From Sediminibacterium sp. C3 (GTDB taxonomy: Bacteria > Bacteroidota > Bacteroidia > Chitinophagales > Chitinophagaceae): a stretch of 36,384 bases of DNA. The stretch covers positions 2,385,187-2,421,570 of the forward strand of contig NZ_KI669560.1 of the NCBI RefSeq assembly GCF_000508085.1, given 5' to 3'. The position numbers and the translations under genes are program-made. Positions 35,948 to 36,384 of the stretch are shown here, piece after piece (position 1 is the stretch's first letter; every line of letters begins with the position of its first letter). Under the pieces are notes generated by a model. It saw nothing but the letters and a program-made list of their open reading frames with translations, was not told the origin of the DNA and did no database searches.

Positions 35948-36384
35948 AATTAGATGATTTTAATAAGAAACTAATTTTCGTAGAAGACACAGCACATAAA
36001 AAAATTATTGAAGCAATAGCAAATAAATTAAATAAAGAAGTATTTGTAACAATTGCAGGTAATTCGGCAAATGTTAAATCATTATTTAAACATTCATTAA
36101 AAGATGAGATTTTAAGCAATTCAATTTTTATTATTGATGGAGACAATCAAGGAAATCCATTCAAAAATGAAGAAAGATTTATTCACTTTGAAAAATATTG
36201 TATAGAAAATTACTTATTAGATTATAGTATTTTAATTCAAATATATAACAAAGAGATTGCAGAGATTCAACAAACATTATTAAAAATAATTAAAGAAGAA
36301 AAACAAGAAATTTTAAAAAATAATAAATATTTAGATTTTCTTCTTGAAAAATTAAATTCAGAAGATATAACAGAAGACCTAATT
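35944..36384 (+). CDS. DUF4435/TOPRIM-domain protein, 5' part (runs off the window)
   Basis: 147 codons are open to the right edge with no stop. The start 'KKLIFVEDTAHKKIIEAI' supplies the TOPRIM glutamate (Glu14), and 'SIFIIDGDNQG' supplies the D-x-D pair (Asp65, Asp67), the metal-binding set of TOPRIM nucleases. 'FEKYCIENYLLD' (about 82-93) is a motif I associate with DUF4435 proteins. Overlap with the ATPase gene (ATG 35944, TGA 35945-35947) implies translational coupling and a joint complex. In PARIS the ATPase AriA holds the DUF4435 nuclease AriB until a phage protein triggers release. Whether this pair works that way is inference; the C-terminal part is unseen. Confidence 0.8.
   Translation, partial: MKLDDFNKKLIFVEDTAHKKIIEAIANKLNKEVFVTIAGNSANVKSLFKHSLKDEILSNSIFIIDGDNQGNPFKNEERFIHFEKYCIENYLLDYSILIQIYNKEIAEIQQTLLKIIKEEKQEILKNNKYLDFLLEKLNSEDITEDLI

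Overview
ORGANISM. The gene content and signals point to a member of the Bacteroidota, most likely the Chitinophagales/Chitinophagaceae. This is inferred, not proven. The evidence is a LruC-domain lipoprotein, DUF4954, DUF5683, TIGR03643, PorT-like and DUF3575-like barrels, PAS proteins with a 'SHE(L/V)RRxxxNI(L/M)G' tail, absence of clear Shine-Dalgarno sites, and two promoters with the Bacteroidota -33/-7 pattern (TTTG, 19 bases, TATTTTTG). Most of the window is ordinary chromosomal core; both ends are accessory.

LAYOUT. 1-1188: right end of an IS21-type element (istB) abutting a degraded HigB/HigA toxin-antitoxin pair. 1281-8336: small plus-strand units with a PsiE-like membrane protein, a secreted hydrolase, a Fic protein with a palindrome touching its start codon, a secreted M20 peptidase broken by two deletions, an NTF2-like lipoprotein, and a MORN-repeat protein whose frame is broken before a tail with two CxxCxGxG motifs. 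8342-14146 (minus): PAS/DHp protein, frameshifted cyclophilin, katG, LruC-domain lipoprotein. 14387-17000: secreted phosphodiesterase, a secreted unknown and a periplasmic histidine phosphatase. 17129-21189: glmS followed after 5 bases by a DUF4954 beta-helix protein. 21203-23421: porin-like barrel, TIGR03643 protein, metallophosphoesterase. 23479-27094: parA-parB-DUF5683-dapB and a frameshifted Rrf2 regulator. 27122-34550: outer-membrane barrel, SDR-type threonine dehydrogenase, kdsA, a three-PAS protein, lpdA, a DUF62 protein and a frameshifted SDR. 34636-34827: complete tRNA-Lys(TTT) unit with promoter and terminator. 34828-36384: markedly A/T-rich island beginning with an ABC-type ATPase overlapped by a DUF4435/TOPRIM gene that runs off the window.

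HOW THE GENES RELATE. glmS and kdsA feed amino-sugar/LPS precursors, dapB feeds lysine/peptidoglycan, and parAB serves chromosome segregation, so the core is envelope and cell-cycle housekeeping. The most interesting accessory item is the ATPase-TOPRIM pair beside tRNA-Lys, which resembles two-gene OLD/PARIS-type anti-phage systems.

DATA QUALITY. At least five genes (higA, the MORN gene, the cyclophilin, the Rrf2 gene twice, the SDR) are each restored to full family length by adding or removing one base, in every case at or beside a homopolymer run. So many in one window suggests base-calling error in homopolymers at least as strongly as real gene decay, so these 'pseudogenes' should be read with that in mind. 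The two deletions in the M20 gene and the N-terminal damage to higB are of another kind.
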